Shown here: positions 24,137 to 33,823 of the stretch, in pieces | Numbering within the stretch: position 1 is the stretch's first letter | Layout: each line of letters starts with the position of its first letter | Origin: Geoanaerobacter sp964528055 | GTDB lineage: Bacteria > Desulfobacterota > Desulfuromonadia > Geobacterales > DSM-12255 | Assembly: GCA_964528055.1 (NCBI GenBank) | Contig: CAZGQM010000015.1 | Span: 1 to 64,000 of the forward strand | Length of the DNA: 64,000 nt | Direction of reading: 5' to 3' | Program-made: the position numbers and the translations under genes | Notes under the pieces: model-generated | The model's input: only the letters and a program-made list of their open reading frames with translations | Databases searched by the model: none | What the model was told of the DNA's origin: nothing

Positions 24137-25702
24137 GTGAAAATCCCTTATCTGCTGAATGAAAAAGGGGCTCCGCTCCAGGCAAGCTCCTATCTACCCG
24201 CCGTTCTTTCCGGAGTTTTGCTGGCCCTCTCTTTTCCCAAGCCGGGGATGTCGCTCCTTGCCTGGGTTGCATTTGTGCCGCTGCTCTGGGCTGTGGTCGG
24301 GGCAACTCCTCGCCAGTCGTTTCAGCTGGGCTTCATCTCCGGTATAGTGGCCTATACAGGGATCGTATACTGGCTGACCATTGTCATGAACAGTTACGGC
24401 AATCTGCCGATGCCGGTCAGCGCGTTCATGACACTGGTCATGGCAGCCTATCTTGCCCTATATCCCGCAACGGCAATGCTGCTGGTCCGATCAGGTGAAA
24501 AGTTCGGCATTGCAACTGCGGTCTCATTTCCTGTCGTATTTACCGGGCTTGAGTATCTGCGTGCCTATGCCCTGACAGGTTTCCCCTGGGCAAGCCTCGG
24601 CTACTCCCAGTACAGGACACTGCCGCTTATCCAGATTGCCGACATTACTGGTGTCTACGGGGTCAGCTTTCTGATCGTCCTGGTAAATGTTGCTCTCTAC
24701 GGGATCATCAGGTTACTTGTCCGGGGCGATCGCATTGCAGGAGCCTTAAAACCGGCAGCTGTCGCACTGGGACTGGTTATAGTAACTCTCTGGTATGGAT
24801 TTGACCGGCTGACAACTCCTGAAACCGGTCTGCCGATGAAGATCGCCCTTATCCAGGGGAATATCTCCCAGGATGTCAAGTGGAACCCTGCCTTTCAGGA
24901 GGAGACGGTGGCGATCTATGAACGGCTGACCCGTTCGGTGATCTCGTTTGCCCCTGAACTGGTGGTCTGGCCTGAGAGCGCAACGCCGTTTTTCTTTCAG
25001 TCCGAGGCTGCCTACGCGGAGCGTGTCAGAAGATTAGCCCGCGATCTTAACACGGCTCTGGTTTTCGGCAGCCCAGCCTACAAGAAAGAGCTGGGTGATA
25101 TCAGATACCTGAACAGCGCTTTTCTCATTACCCCAACCGGAGAAGTTGCCGGGAGGAGCGACAAGATTCACCTCGTTCCCTTTGGTGAGTATGTTCCGCT
25201 CAAACGGCTGCTCCCCTTTGTCAACAAACTGGTGGTGGGGATCGGAGATTTTGCCCCAGGGGAATTCGTCAAGCCGCTGGATATAGGGAAGAGCAAAATC
25301 GGTGTCCTGATCTGCTTCGAGGGGATATTCCCGGAACTGTCGCGGGCCTATGTCAATGAAGGGGCGCGGCTGCTGGTGAACATCTCCAACGATGCCTGGT
25401 ACAAACGGTCGTCGGCCCCCTACCAGCATCTCTCCATGACCGTTTTCCGGGCAGTTGAAAACCGGGTTCCGCTGATACGGGCAACCAATACCGGGATATC
25501 GGCCATAATCGACAGCAAGGGGCATTTCAACGGGATGACCACTCTTTTCAACGAGGCGGCATTGACCGGTGAGGTGAGGAGTGGAACAGGCGGTACCGTC
25601 TATGATCGCTTTGGCGACCTCTTTGCTCGCATCTGCATCGGTTTTACTGGTATAATTGCGGCTCTGTTGTTATGGAAGAGGAAGGTGCATCACGTTTTGT
25701 AA
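24137..25702 (+). CDS. lnt: apolipoprotein N-acyltransferase
   Basis: This enzyme adds the third acyl chain to lipoproteins in the inner membrane. The 521-residue protein has several N-terminal membrane helices (~20-215), a periplasmic nitrilase-fold domain (~230-480) and one C-terminal helix. The catalytic triad elements are visible: Glu in VVWPESATPF, Lys in DKIHLVPFGEY and Cys in GVLICFEGIFPEL. Translation starts at GTG 24137, six bases after the CorC-like gene, so both are likely in one operon with ybeY and dgkA. Confidence 0.95.
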   Translation: MKIPYLLNEKGAPLQASSYLPAVLSGVLLALSFPKPGMSLLAWVAFVPLLWAVVGATPRQSFQLGFISGIVAYTGIVYWLTIVMNSYGNLPMPVSAFMTLVMAAYLALYPATAMLLVRSGEKFGIATAVSFPVVFTGLEYLRAYALTGFPWASLGYSQYRTLPLIQIADITGVYGVSFLIVLVNVALYGIIRLLVRGDRIAGALKPAAVALGLVIVTLWYGFDRLTTPETGLPMKIALIQGNISQDVKWNPAFQEETVAIYERLTRSVISFAPELVVWPESATPFFFQSEAAYAERVRRLARDLNTALVFGSPAYKKELGDIRYLNSAFLITPTGEVAGRSDKIHLVPFGEYVPLKRLLPFVNKLVVGIGDFAPGEFVKPLDIGKSKIGVLICFEGIFPELSRAYVNEGARLLVNISNDAWYKRSSAPYQHLSMTVFRAVENRVPLIRATNTGISAIIDSKGHFNGMTTLFNEAALTGEVRSGTGGTVYDRFGDLFARICIGFTGIIAALLLWKRKVHHVL

Positions 25703-25754
25703 CAAAGACCAAGTAATGCTTGGCTGATTTCATATGAAATTGAGGGGGATGTTG

Positions 25755-26871
25755 ATGTTCAGAGAAGAAGTGGCACGTATAGAAGCCTCTGCAGAGCGTA
25801 TCGCCAAACTTCGGGGGTCTCTTTGACGTAGATGACAAAAGGGAGGCTATCCAGGAGATGGAGGCGAGGATTGCTGAGCCCGGCTTCTGGGAAAATCAGG
25901 AGAGTGCTCAGCAGGTCTTGAAGGAGCGGACCGTCCTTGAGAAGGTCGTTGAATCGTGGGACCGCTGTCAGCGGCTTATGGACGACGTCAGGGTGATGAT
26001 CGAGCTCGGCCAGGAGGCACAGGACGAGGCGACCCTTGCCGAGGTCGGGGAGATGAACGATCGCCTGGAGGAGGAGTTGGAGAGGGCAGAGTTTCAGCGG
26101 ATGCTCTCCGGTCCCCATGATCGGAGCAACTGTTTTTTCTCCATCAACGCCGGTGCAGGTGGCACCGAGTCGCAGGATTGGGCCGAGATGCTGCTCAGGA
26201 TGTATCTCCGCTACTGTGAGCGAAAAGGGTGGAAGACCGACATTACCGACTATCAGGCTGGTGACGAGGCAGGGGTCAAAGGCGTCACCTTTGCGGTGAC
26301 CGGCGAGCACGCCTACGGTTATCTCAAGGCAGAGATCGGCATTCACCGTCTGGTTAGGATTTCCCCCTTCGACAGTAATGCCCGGCGGCACACTTCCTTT
26401 GCTTCCGTCTTTGCCTTCCCTGAGATTGCGGATGACATAGATGTGAAGATAGCTGAATCAGATCTGAGGATCGATACCTTCCGATCTAGCGGTGCAGGTG
26501 GACAGCATGTCAACACCACCGACTCGGCAGTCAGGATTACCCATGTTCCTACCGGAATAGTGGTCGCCTGCCAGACAGAGCGGAGCCAGCATATGAACAA
26601 GGCCACTGCCATGCGGGTACTCCGAGCGAAGCTTTATGAGAAGGAGTTGCAGGAGCGGGAGGTTCAGGCGTCCGAGATCTCCGGCGAGAAGAAGGAGATC
26701 GGCTGGGGGAGCCAGATTCGGTCATATGTCCTTCATCCGTACAAGATGGTAAAGGACCTGCGTACCGGAGTGGAGACCGGCAATCCGGATTCCGTGCTGG
26801 ACGGCGACCTGGAGGATTTTATTGTTGCATTTCTGATGGGTGTCCGCAGGAATGTTTCGGTTGACGATTGA
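25755..26871 (+). CDS. prfB: peptide chain release factor 2, with programmed +1 frameshift
   Basis: Release factor 2 terminates translation at UGA and UAA. The 5' part (25755-25823, 23 codons, starting MFREEV) ends with CTT followed by TGA at 25824-25826. Skipping one base continues in the frame beginning GAC at 25825 to the stop at 26871, giving about 371 residues. A GGGGG internal Shine-Dalgarno-like stretch (25813-25817) precedes the slippery CTT, as in E. coli. The GGQ segment is SSGAGGQHVNTTDSAVR. The start ATG 25755 has GAGGGGG upstream. The frameshift gives RF2 control of its own synthesis. Confidence 0.95.
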
Positions 26872-26891
26872 AAAGTTCATAAGGTTTAAAG

Positions 26892-27689
26892 ATGAAGCGT
26901 TTACTGTCGCTATGTTGGCTCCTGGTCTGTTTAATCGTTACTGCTACCCCCAGCTGTGCTGCGCCTCTCAAGGCCTCGCAGTCCAGGCAGCAAGGGATTA
27001 CCCGTATTGGCTTCGCCATCCAGGTGGGCGCCTTCCGTGAGGTGAAAAATGCCGAGCGACTTGCTGCGCGTCTTCAGGAGAAAGGGATAGAGGCGTTCTA
27101 TTTCCGCAAGGAAAATGGCGTGTATGCCGTCCGTTTCGGGGATTTCTCCAGCCGTGAGTCGGCAAGGCAGACAGCCGCAAAACTTCAGCGGGAGAAAATT
27201 CTCACCTCCTACTTCATCGCGTCACCAAGTGATACGGTGCTAACGAAGCGCCATACGGCCGAGCTGCACAAACCGGTTGAACCTGGCACCACAAGAAAAC
27301 CTGCCGTATCGGGAACCGGCATGGGGAGTATTGCGGCGAGGACAGCGGAGCGCTTCGTCGGCATCCCCTACCGATGGGGCGGAGACACTGTTGTAGATGG
27401 TATGGACTGCAGTGGCTTTGTCCGCGCGGTCTATAATCTCTGCGGAGTCAATATTCCCCGCACCTCCCGCGAACAGTACCGGGTTGGAGAAAGCGTGGGG
27501 CTAGACGGGCTGAAGGATGGAGACCTGGTCTTTTTCGGAGAGTCGGAGGATCGGATTAATCATGTGGGTATTTATGTGGGTGACAATAAATTTGTCCATG
27601 CACCGCGACGCGGGGATGATATCAAGGTGACATCTCTGGAGGAGTCATACTTTACAAAGCGCTTCATAGGCGGTCGGCGGTATTTTTAG
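26892..27689 (+). CDS. exported SPOR-NlpC/P60 peptidoglycan hydrolase
   Basis: This 265-residue precursor has a signal peptide (~1-24, ending SCAA), a SPOR domain (~37-112; FAIQVGAFREVKNAERLAARL) that binds denuded glycan strands, and an NlpC/P60 domain (~148-265). The catalytic Cys is in MDCSGFVRAVY, and the His residues are in NHVGIYVGD and FVHAPR. It probably cleaves stem peptides at the septum. The gene lies 20 bp after prfB. Confidence 0.9.
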   Translation: MKRLLSLCWLLVCLIVTATPSCAAPLKASQSRQQGITRIGFAIQVGAFREVKNAERLAARLQEKGIEAFYFRKENGVYAVRFGDFSSRESARQTAAKLQREKILTSYFIASPSDTVLTKRHTAELHKPVEPGTTRKPAVSGTGMGSIAARTAERFVGIPYRWGGDTVVDGMDCSGFVRAVYNLCGVNIPRTSREQYRVGESVGLDGLKDGDLVFFGESEDRINHVGIYVGDNKFVHAPRRGDDIKVTSLEESYFTKRFIGGRRYF

Positions 27690-27745
27690 CTCGTTGGGTA
27701 CCACCGGAGAACAGAGATCAGTTAAATTCTTCAAGAGGAAATGGT

Positions 27746-28987
27746 ATGGCGATTATTAAACCCTTTAAAGCTTTAAGACCTAAACCGGAACTGGCATCCC
27801 AGGTAGCGGCCCTTCCATACGACGTGATGGATGCTGTTGAAGCACGGCAGATGGCTTCAGGCGAGCCCAACAGCTTTCTCCATATCTCCCGGCCCGAAAT
27901 TGACCTGTCGGCAGATATTGACCTCCATAGTGAACCTGTATATCTTCGGGGAAAATATAACCTCGCGGAGTTCATCAGTCGAGGTATCCTGCTGCAGGAT
28001 TCGGCTGACTGTTACTATGTCTACCGGCAGCAGATGGGAGAGCTTACGCAGACTGGCCTGGTGGCCTGTTCGGCAGTGGATGACTACCAGTCAGGTATCA
28101 TCAGGAAGCACGAGTTGACTCGCCCAGACAAGGAAGAGGACAGAGTACGTCACATCGACTGCTTGGATGCCAATGATGAGCCGGTATTCCTTACCTATCG
28201 AGCTGTGCCTGCTGTGGACGAACTTCTGGTTAAGGCGTCGGAAGGAACTCCCGAATATGATTTCACCGCAGTCGATGGAGTCAGGCACACCCTCTGGTCT
28301 GTTCGCAACCGGGAGGTGATAGACAGCCTTACGGCTCACTTTGCCGCCATCCCGACCCTTTACGTGGCTGATGGCCACCACCGAAGCGCTGCAGCCAGCA
28401 GGGTCCGCGACCTGAGGGTAGCTGGCAACCCAATGCATACAGGGAGCGAGGAGTATAACTACTTTCTGACGGTCGTCTTTCCGGATCACGAGATGCATAT
28501 CATGCCGTATAACCGTGTGGTACGGGATCTGAACCGACTATCACTGACCGAGTTCATCGCCAGGGTTGCTGAGAAGTTTGAGGTCACGCCGGTAAATGCT
28601 GCACTTGAACCTCATCATCGTCATCAGTTCGGCATGTACCTGGCCGGCAAATGGTATGAACTTGTTGCCCGCACGGAGGCATTCGACGCAGCCGACTCTG
28701 TGGCAAGACTTGATGTCTCCATCCTACAAGATAATCTCCTGAATCCTGTACTTGGGATACGCAATCCGCGTACCGACCAGAGAATTCAGTTCGTCGGGGG
28801 GATCAGAGGTGTTGCGGAGCTTGAAAAGCTGGTGGAGAGCGGTGAATTCGAAGTTGCCTTCTCCCTGTATCCGACATCAATCAATGAGCTGATTGAACTG
28901 GCAGATGCTGATAAGATAATGCCACCCAAGTCTACCTGGTTTGAGCCGAAACTCCGTTCCGGATTGTTTGTGCATTCATTGGCATAA
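27746..28987 (+). CDS. DUF1015 family protein
   Basis: This 413-residue cytoplasmic protein belongs to the DUF1015 family. Evidence is the N-terminal IIKPFKALRPKPELASQVAALPYDVMD and the central YVADGHHRSAAASRVRD motif, along with PRTDQRIQFVGGIRG. The family is conserved in many anaerobes, often near serine and 3-phosphoglycerate metabolism genes, but its activity is not established to my knowledge. The GHHR motif resembles that of ParB/Srx-type phosphotransferases, so nucleotide binding is possible. The GAGGA ribosome-binding site is good. Confidence 0.9.
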   Translation: MAIIKPFKALRPKPELASQVAALPYDVMDAVEARQMASGEPNSFLHISRPEIDLSADIDLHSEPVYLRGKYNLAEFISRGILLQDSADCYYVYRQQMGELTQTGLVACSAVDDYQSGIIRKHELTRPDKEEDRVRHIDCLDANDEPVFLTYRAVPAVDELLVKASEGTPEYDFTAVDGVRHTLWSVRNREVIDSLTAHFAAIPTLYVADGHHRSAAASRVRDLRVAGNPMHTGSEEYNYFLTVVFPDHEMHIMPYNRVVRDLNRLSLTEFIARVAEKFEVTPVNAALEPHHRHQFGMYLAGKWYELVARTEAFDAADSVARLDVSILQDNLLNPVLGIRNPRTDQRIQFVGGIRGVAELEKLVESGEFEVAFSLYPTSINELIELADADKIMPPKSTWFEPKLRSGLFVHSLA

Positions 28988-29026
28988 CAGAGTAACTGCA
29001 GTCAATTGCATAAAAGGAGATGTTGC

Positions 29027-29152
29027 GTGAGAGGTGTTGAGAAGCTTATTGTACTGTTACTGCTGGTTGTTGCGATTGCAATTCCAGCCTGTGCGCAGAA
29101 AGAAGCCAAGGCGGCAACACATGAAGTGGAACTGCTTGATGTTGCCAAGTAA
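29027..29152 (+). CDS. 41-residue putative lipoprotein
   Basis: This small frame starts at GTG 29027 with AAAGGAGA six bases upstream. It encodes a basic start, a hydrophobic stretch (LIVLLLLVVAIAI) and the lipobox-like IPAC at about residue 24. The mature part is only some 18 residues (QKEAKAATHEVELLDVAK). It overlaps the next gene by 14 bp and may serve partly to couple its translation. The function is unknown. Confidence 0.6.
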   Translation: MRGVEKLIVLLLLVVAIAIPACAQKEAKAATHEVELLDVAK

Positions 29153-30170
29153 TACCGCTAATTCCCTCAGGCGTGCCGGATTTTCTATCGTTGCCGGTGT
29201 GATTCTGATGGCTTGGTCCCATCCTTCATGGGCCGAGGGTAGGGGAATCACCTGGTACCTCGATGGAGCAAGAGTTGAGCAGGAGATTGACATTTCAGCG
29301 GGTTCTCAGGAGTTGGTTTTACTCCCCTCCATGTTACCGGGCTCTTTGAGGGTTAAACCGGTTTCCGGGGGGCGTATCCTGCAGGTCGAGGTAGTGCCGG
29401 TGAAGCCGGACCGCAGTGCGGAAAAAGAGCTGGCAAGGATTGATAGGCGTCGCGAGGAGCTGCAGGACCGGCTTCGCGCACTTGAGGTGAAGGAAGAGAT
29501 CTTTAAGGCGACTGCCAAGTCTCAGGGGAGCAAGGCGCCGCGACGGACCCGGACCAATCCTGAGCCTCTCAGTGCTATCCGCCAAGGTACCGACTTTGCA
29601 ATCGCCCGCTTGGAGGATGTATACCAGGCAAGGCGCGCAGTAGATCGCGAATTGAAGGGGCTTGAAAGGCGGCAGTCAACACTTGGGCAACAGGAAAACG
29701 TATCAGGTTCGGTGGCGAGAATACGTCTCGCCGGCAAAAGGGGGAAGGTTCAGGTCTCCTATCTTACGCTCGGACAAGGTTGGCAGCCGTACTACGATGT
29801 CAGGCTGTTGGGGGCTAAGGCTGAAGTGACCATGATGGCCAGTTTCCCAAAGGTTGATAAGAGTCAGGTGGTGGCAGTTGTTCCGGCTCGACTTGCGGAT
29901 GGTTCGTTGGTTTCACCTCTGCCGATTCGCGCGGGACTCTCTGCAACGGTAGCTTCATATCTGTTGCCGGTCGTGGCAGAGAAACAGGAGCCAGGCCTGC
30001 AGACGGGCAGAACAGTTACGTTGCGTAACGACACCGACCACTTAATGCCGCCGGGTGAGGCAACTGGGTTCTGGAATGAAGAATTTCTTGGCCAGCTCCC
30101 TTTCCCCGGACTTAAGCCGGGTGCATCCTGCAACATGAGTTTTGGGGTTGCAGCTGGCCAGGCAAAATAG
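29139..30170 (+). CDS. secreted DUF4139-type protein
   Basis: This protein of about 343 residues has a signal peptide (hydrophobic core near 13-24, cleavage after SWA), an N-terminal DUF4140-like strand region, a coiled coil (~75-110, rich in Glu, Arg and Lys) and a DUF4139-like beta domain beginning QVSYLTLGQGWQPYYDVRL. It belongs to the family of mucoidy-inhibitor-like (MuiA) proteins, but is shorter than most. The ATG at 29139 inside the small lipoprotein gene gives the best signal peptide; longer starts would add an implausible basic leader. Confidence 0.75.
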   Translation: MLPSNTANSLRRAGFSIVAGVILMAWSHPSWAEGRGITWYLDGARVEQEIDISAGSQELVLLPSMLPGSLRVKPVSGGRILQVEVVPVKPDRSAEKELARIDRRREELQDRLRALEVKEEIFKATAKSQGSKAPRRTRTNPEPLSAIRQGTDFAIARLEDVYQARRAVDRELKGLERRQSTLGQQENVSGSVARIRLAGKRGKVQVSYLTLGQGWQPYYDVRLLGAKAEVTMMASFPKVDKSQVVAVVPARLADGSLVSPLPIRAGLSATVASYLLPVVAEKQEPGLQTGRTVTLRNDTDHLMPPGEATGFWNEEFLGQLPFPGLKPGASCNMSFGVAAGQAK

Positions 30171-30207
30171 TTATATCGAATGAACGACATCTAAATGAGG
30201 TGAATCG

Positions 30208-31500
30208 ATGCAAAGCCGGATATCATGTATATTGTCACTACTAGGACTTGCCCTGCTCAGCGCCTGTGGCAATAGTAGCAGCACCAGCAGTTCCACTACG
30301 ACTACCTCGGTTCCACCAGTCATCTTCTATAGCCATAATGCGGTTTTTCTCAATTCTACGACGGTATGGGCCTGGGGTGATAACGAGTCCGGCCAGATCG
30401 GCAACGGCACGACCAGCAACAGTTCCATTCCTGTCCGATCCATTGCTCGGTTTAGAGCAGATGCAGGCAATGGGATAGCCGTAGGATCCAACCACACTCT
30501 TGCTTTTCAGAACAACAGCACGATCCGTGCCTGGGGGTTTAACGGCTTTGGCCAGCTCGGCAATGGTGTGACAGCGTCCAACCAGACCCCAAACAGCTGG
30601 GTACCGGTTGCGGTAAGAAAGTCAAAATCAAAAGATTCGCTTACCGGTGTCATTGCAGTTGCAGCAGGGGGGTATCACAGCCTGGCACTTGACAGGGATT
30701 CCAATGTCTGGTCTTGGGGAAAATACACGAATGGACAGCTGGGTCGGGGTAACAGTGCTTTTGTCAATTTGAGCAGCCAGACAGCTGACCGGGTCCAACT
30801 GCCCATAAGTGGCAGTTACTTGAGCGGTGCTACGAAACTTGCAGCTGGAGGTCTCCACAGCCTTGCTCTTATTGGTGGCAACGTATGGGCATGGGGGGAC
30901 AACGTCTACGGTCAAGTGGGGAACGGGTCCACCATAAATACTAACGTGCTTTATCCTGAACAGGTTACAGCTATTCTCACGCACGGAACGATAGTGCAAA
31001 TTGCTGCTGGCGGAAGCCACAGCCTGGCTCTTGACAGCCTCGGAAATGTCTGGGGATGGGGATATAACTACTTCGGGCAAGTAGGAGACGGAACAAGGAT
31101 TGACCGCTACACGCCTGTGTCGGTCACGGGTTTGAGCGGAATTACTATGATTGCCGCAGGACTCGATCATTCGCTTGCATACAACGCAACAACAGATTCC
31201 CTGTACGCATGGGGATTTAACCAGTACGGACAACTCGGTGAGGATACAGCTCAATCACTTCAAATCCAAGATTCGAGGGCGCCGTATGAATCCAGTCCGA
31301 AGCTGATACAGAACTTCAAACTCAGACTGGTTTCGGGTACAATCCCAGAGAGTATTTTCGCCACTGGGCATCACTCCATGGCCCGGAAGATCGATGGCTC
31401 CTGGTGGAGCTGGGGCGACAACACCTACGGACAGTTGGGTAACGCAACGTCAGGTATCACAGCGAACAGCTCCATACCAATACGGGTGAGAGGGTTTTAG
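30208..31500 (+). CDS. RCC1-repeat lipoprotein, probable seven-bladed beta-propeller
   Basis: This 430-residue protein has a lipoprotein signal (lipobox LLSAC, Cys20), a Ser/Thr-rich linker and seven RCC1-type repeats. The hallmark W(A/S/G)WGxNxxGQ(I/L/V)G is found seven times, for example WAWGDNESGQIG, WGWGYNYFGQVG and WSWGDNTYGQLG. Seven repeats would close a complete propeller on the outer membrane or periplasmic face. The ligand is unknown. A strong convergent terminator follows. Confidence 0.88.
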   Translation: MQSRISCILSLLGLALLSACGNSSSTSSSTTTTSVPPVIFYSHNAVFLNSTTVWAWGDNESGQIGNGTTSNSSIPVRSIARFRADAGNGIAVGSNHTLAFQNNSTIRAWGFNGFGQLGNGVTASNQTPNSWVPVAVRKSKSKDSLTGVIAVAAGGYHSLALDRDSNVWSWGKYTNGQLGRGNSAFVNLSSQTADRVQLPISGSYLSGATKLAAGGLHSLALIGGNVWAWGDNVYGQVGNGSTINTNVLYPEQVTAILTHGTIVQIAAGGSHSLALDSLGNVWGWGYNYFGQVGDGTRIDRYTPVSVTGLSGITMIAAGLDHSLAYNATTDSLYAWGFNQYGQLGEDTAQSLQIQDSRAPYESSPKLIQNFKLRLVSGTIPESIFATGHHSMARKIDGSWWSWGDNTYGQLGNATSGITANSSIPIRVRGF

Positions 31501-31526
31501 CAGGCGATCAAGTTACATCTGCAATG

Positions 31527-31554
31527 AAAAAGGCGACCGAATGGTCGCCTTTTT
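31527..31554. terminator. bidirectional terminator between RCC1 gene and histidine kinase gene
   Basis: AAAAAGGCGACC and GGTCGCCTTTTT form a 12-bp stem with a GAAT loop. Its A-tract and T-tract make it suitable for both converging genes. Confidence 0.88.
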
Positions 31555-31574
31555 CATTGCCTGTATCCCCCAGA

Positions 31575-33617
31575 TCATGAATTCAGGGTGAAGAAGAATG
31601 TAGCGCCGGAGCCTGGCGATCCTTTAGCCCAGATTCTGCCTCCGTGGCGAGCCACTATCCGCTGGACCGTTGCCAGGCCAATGCCGGTACCGGCGAAATC
31701 GTTTGACGGATGTAGCCTCCCAAAGGGTTTGAAAAGTGAGTCTGCCATGGCCATATCGAATCCTGCGCCATTATCCTTGATGAAGTAGATAGTTTCATTC
31801 TCTATCTGCTGTTGTCCGAATGTAATTACGCCATTTTCCTTTCGGGAAGTGAACTTCCATGCGTTTCCAAGCAGGTTTTCGAGCATCAGATTGAACAGCC
31901 GGCTGTCGCCGGTTGCTTTCATCCCTTCATCGACAGCCAATGACATATGCCGCTCAGGTTCGTGAACCATGAGTTCGGCAATTATGAGCCGCGCCTGAAG
32001 AGTAAGGTCAACCTCTTCCTTGCCGATTTCTTCTTCGCTTACCCTCGCCAGTTTCATCAGCGCTCCGATGATCTCTGACATCTCGAAAGAGCTTTTCTCG
32101 ATCTGATGAAGAGTGTCCAGGATCTCCGAGGGCAAGGTATCAGAATGCTGAAGGAGTAGAAGCTGGCTGTAGCCGCTGATTGAGGAGAGCGGCGTGCGCA
32201 GGTCGTGACAGACGGAGGAGCTGAAGAGCCGCAGATCGGCATTTGCAGCTGCAAGCTGAGCGGTCCGTTCTTCAACTCTCTGTTCTAGCTCGGCATTGAG
32301 CTGTTCAATGTCGGCCCTCGATTTTTGGAGACTGTCGGTCATGTTGTTGAAGGAGGATGCAAGCATACCCAGTTCGGTAGTCGGAGGGAGGTCGATTCGG
32401 TGACCCAGGTCGCCGGAGGTAATGGCTGAAGTACCCTCTTCCATGATTGTAAAGGTTCTGAGAATCCCTTTCAATGAGGCTACCAGGGTGACAACAATCA
32501 GAAGTGCACCGCAGATTACCACTGCAACGCCTTGCCATCCGACACTGGTGCTCAGTCGTTGGAGTTCGCGGTTTCCTAGTTCAAGCGATTGCGTAAGATT
32601 TGGAAGGAGCCCTTCCTTCATTAACTCTTCAATAACACTTTCAGCCATGGTTGCTGCCTTGCTCGCATTACCCGCCTGGCGGCTTGCCATGGCCTGCTGG
32701 CAGAGGATGGTGAACTGACTATACTGCCTTTCTAATGTTACAGACTCTGAGAGGAGACGGCTGCCATTTGGATACCCCAGTTCAACCAGTCTGTTGGCCG
32801 AACGTCGAAAATCGGCAAGGGCTGTCTGGGTTTCATTGCCGGACCAACCAAACGGTCTTAACGTTGCAACTGGTGAAAGTATATCATCCATCAGCTCCTT
32901 CAACTGTTTGCTGATTCCTGTCTTGACACGCGCCACGGCAATTACCGAATTGAGCGTGGCCTGAGTCCTCTCCAATATACGGAGTGCCTTGGTGTCTGAC
33001 CAGGGGAGCCTTCCTAGCGTCAAGAGGAGAAAATGAAACTCTGTCTGTGCAGATGCCATTCCATCTTCCATTGCCTGATCGATGCCGGTCAGCAGTCTGC
33101 TTTCATGAATCTGGTACGATGTCTCGATGATCAGCTTTCTTGCCTGTACCTGCTCGTTCCTTTCGCAGAGTAAAATTACCTGCTTTGCAAGATGGAGCCA
33201 CTGCCTGTAGCGATCGTGAAGGTTTGAAACCAGTTCGAGGTTCGCGTCGCTTCCCGGAACTCCGAGCTGCTGCTGCAGGTGGATTGCAACTTCCCATCGT
33301 ACGAACCCAGCCTCTACCGTTGCCGACAAACGCGCGAACTCGTTCTGTGCGGTGGCTGAATTTGTCGCAAGGCAGTCGACAACTTCCTTCATCTGTCTGG
33401 TTATACTTGCACGGGTTGTGGCAATCCCCTCAAGGTTTGCCACAACCGGGGCTACCTTCCGGAGTTGATGACTGACGCGCAGGGAACCCCACCCGAGGTA
33501 GCCGACGGTTACCAGCATTACGGAAAGTACGAGAGCAAGCGCTATGATAAGGTTCGTCCTGATGCTCATACGCGGAAAGATAGCTTTACTCTGCAAAAAT
33601 GACCAGAATTTTTTCAT
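31575..33617 (-). CDS. membrane sensor histidine kinase
   Basis: This 680-residue kinase has an N-terminal helix (~20-42), a long helical periplasmic sensor region (~45-355), a second helix (~360-382), a HAMP linker (~385-437), a coiled coil, a HisKA domain with VCHDLRTPLSS (phospho-His near 469) and an ATPase domain with NLLGNAWKF, DNGAGFD and GTGIGLATVQRIV. It is an orphan on the minus strand. The response regulator at 33824 reads away from it and could be its partner. No clear ribosome-binding site precedes ATG 33617. Confidence 0.92.
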   Translation of the reverse strand: MKKFWSFLQSKAIFPRMSIRTNLIIALALVLSVMLVTVGYLGWGSLRVSHQLRKVAPVVANLEGIATTRASITRQMKEVVDCLATNSATAQNEFARLSATVEAGFVRWEVAIHLQQQLGVPGSDANLELVSNLHDRYRQWLHLAKQVILLCERNEQVQARKLIIETSYQIHESRLLTGIDQAMEDGMASAQTEFHFLLLTLGRLPWSDTKALRILERTQATLNSVIAVARVKTGISKQLKELMDDILSPVATLRPFGWSGNETQTALADFRRSANRLVELGYPNGSRLLSESVTLERQYSQFTILCQQAMASRQAGNASKAATMAESVIEELMKEGLLPNLTQSLELGNRELQRLSTSVGWQGVAVVICGALLIVVTLVASLKGILRTFTIMEEGTSAITSGDLGHRIDLPPTTELGMLASSFNNMTDSLQKSRADIEQLNAELEQRVEERTAQLAAANADLRLFSSSVCHDLRTPLSSISGYSQLLLLQHSDTLPSEILDTLHQIEKSSFEMSEIIGALMKLARVSEEEIGKEEVDLTLQARLIIAELMVHEPERHMSLAVDEGMKATGDSRLFNLMLENLLGNAWKFTSRKENGVITFGQQQIENETIYFIKDNGAGFDMAMADSLFKPFGRLHPSNDFAGTGIGLATVQRIVARHGGRIWAKGSPGSGATFFFTLNS

Positions 33618-33719
33618 GGCTGTTTTGCTACCCTTTGAAAACAGTAACGAGCTAAACGAAATAATTTTCTGGCCAAATAGCTTAGAAAATGATTTCTTGT
33701 GTGCTCATGAAAAAAATCC

Positions 33720-33746
33720 TCAAGTTTTATCGATACTGCCCGATAT
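33720..33746 (+). promoter_or_regulatory. sigma-28 (FliA)-like promoter of the chemotaxis-type cluster
   Basis: TCAAGTTT, an 11-bp spacer, and CCCGATAT closely match the flagellar/chemotaxis consensus TAAAGTTT-N11-GCCGATAA (12 of 16 positions with exact spacing). It lies 78 bp before the CheY-like gene. Confidence 0.65.
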
Positions 33747-33823
33747 CCTCATGAGGAATATGCTTCGCGTAAATGGTTGATATTTAATTTATTTTAATAA
33801 TCATGATATTTAGGAGGGCTTTC

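Noticed and set aside
33544..33780. Short plus-strand frame between the kinase and response regulator genes
   Set aside because: It spans the sigma-28-like promoter, has no ribosome-binding site and shows no family features.
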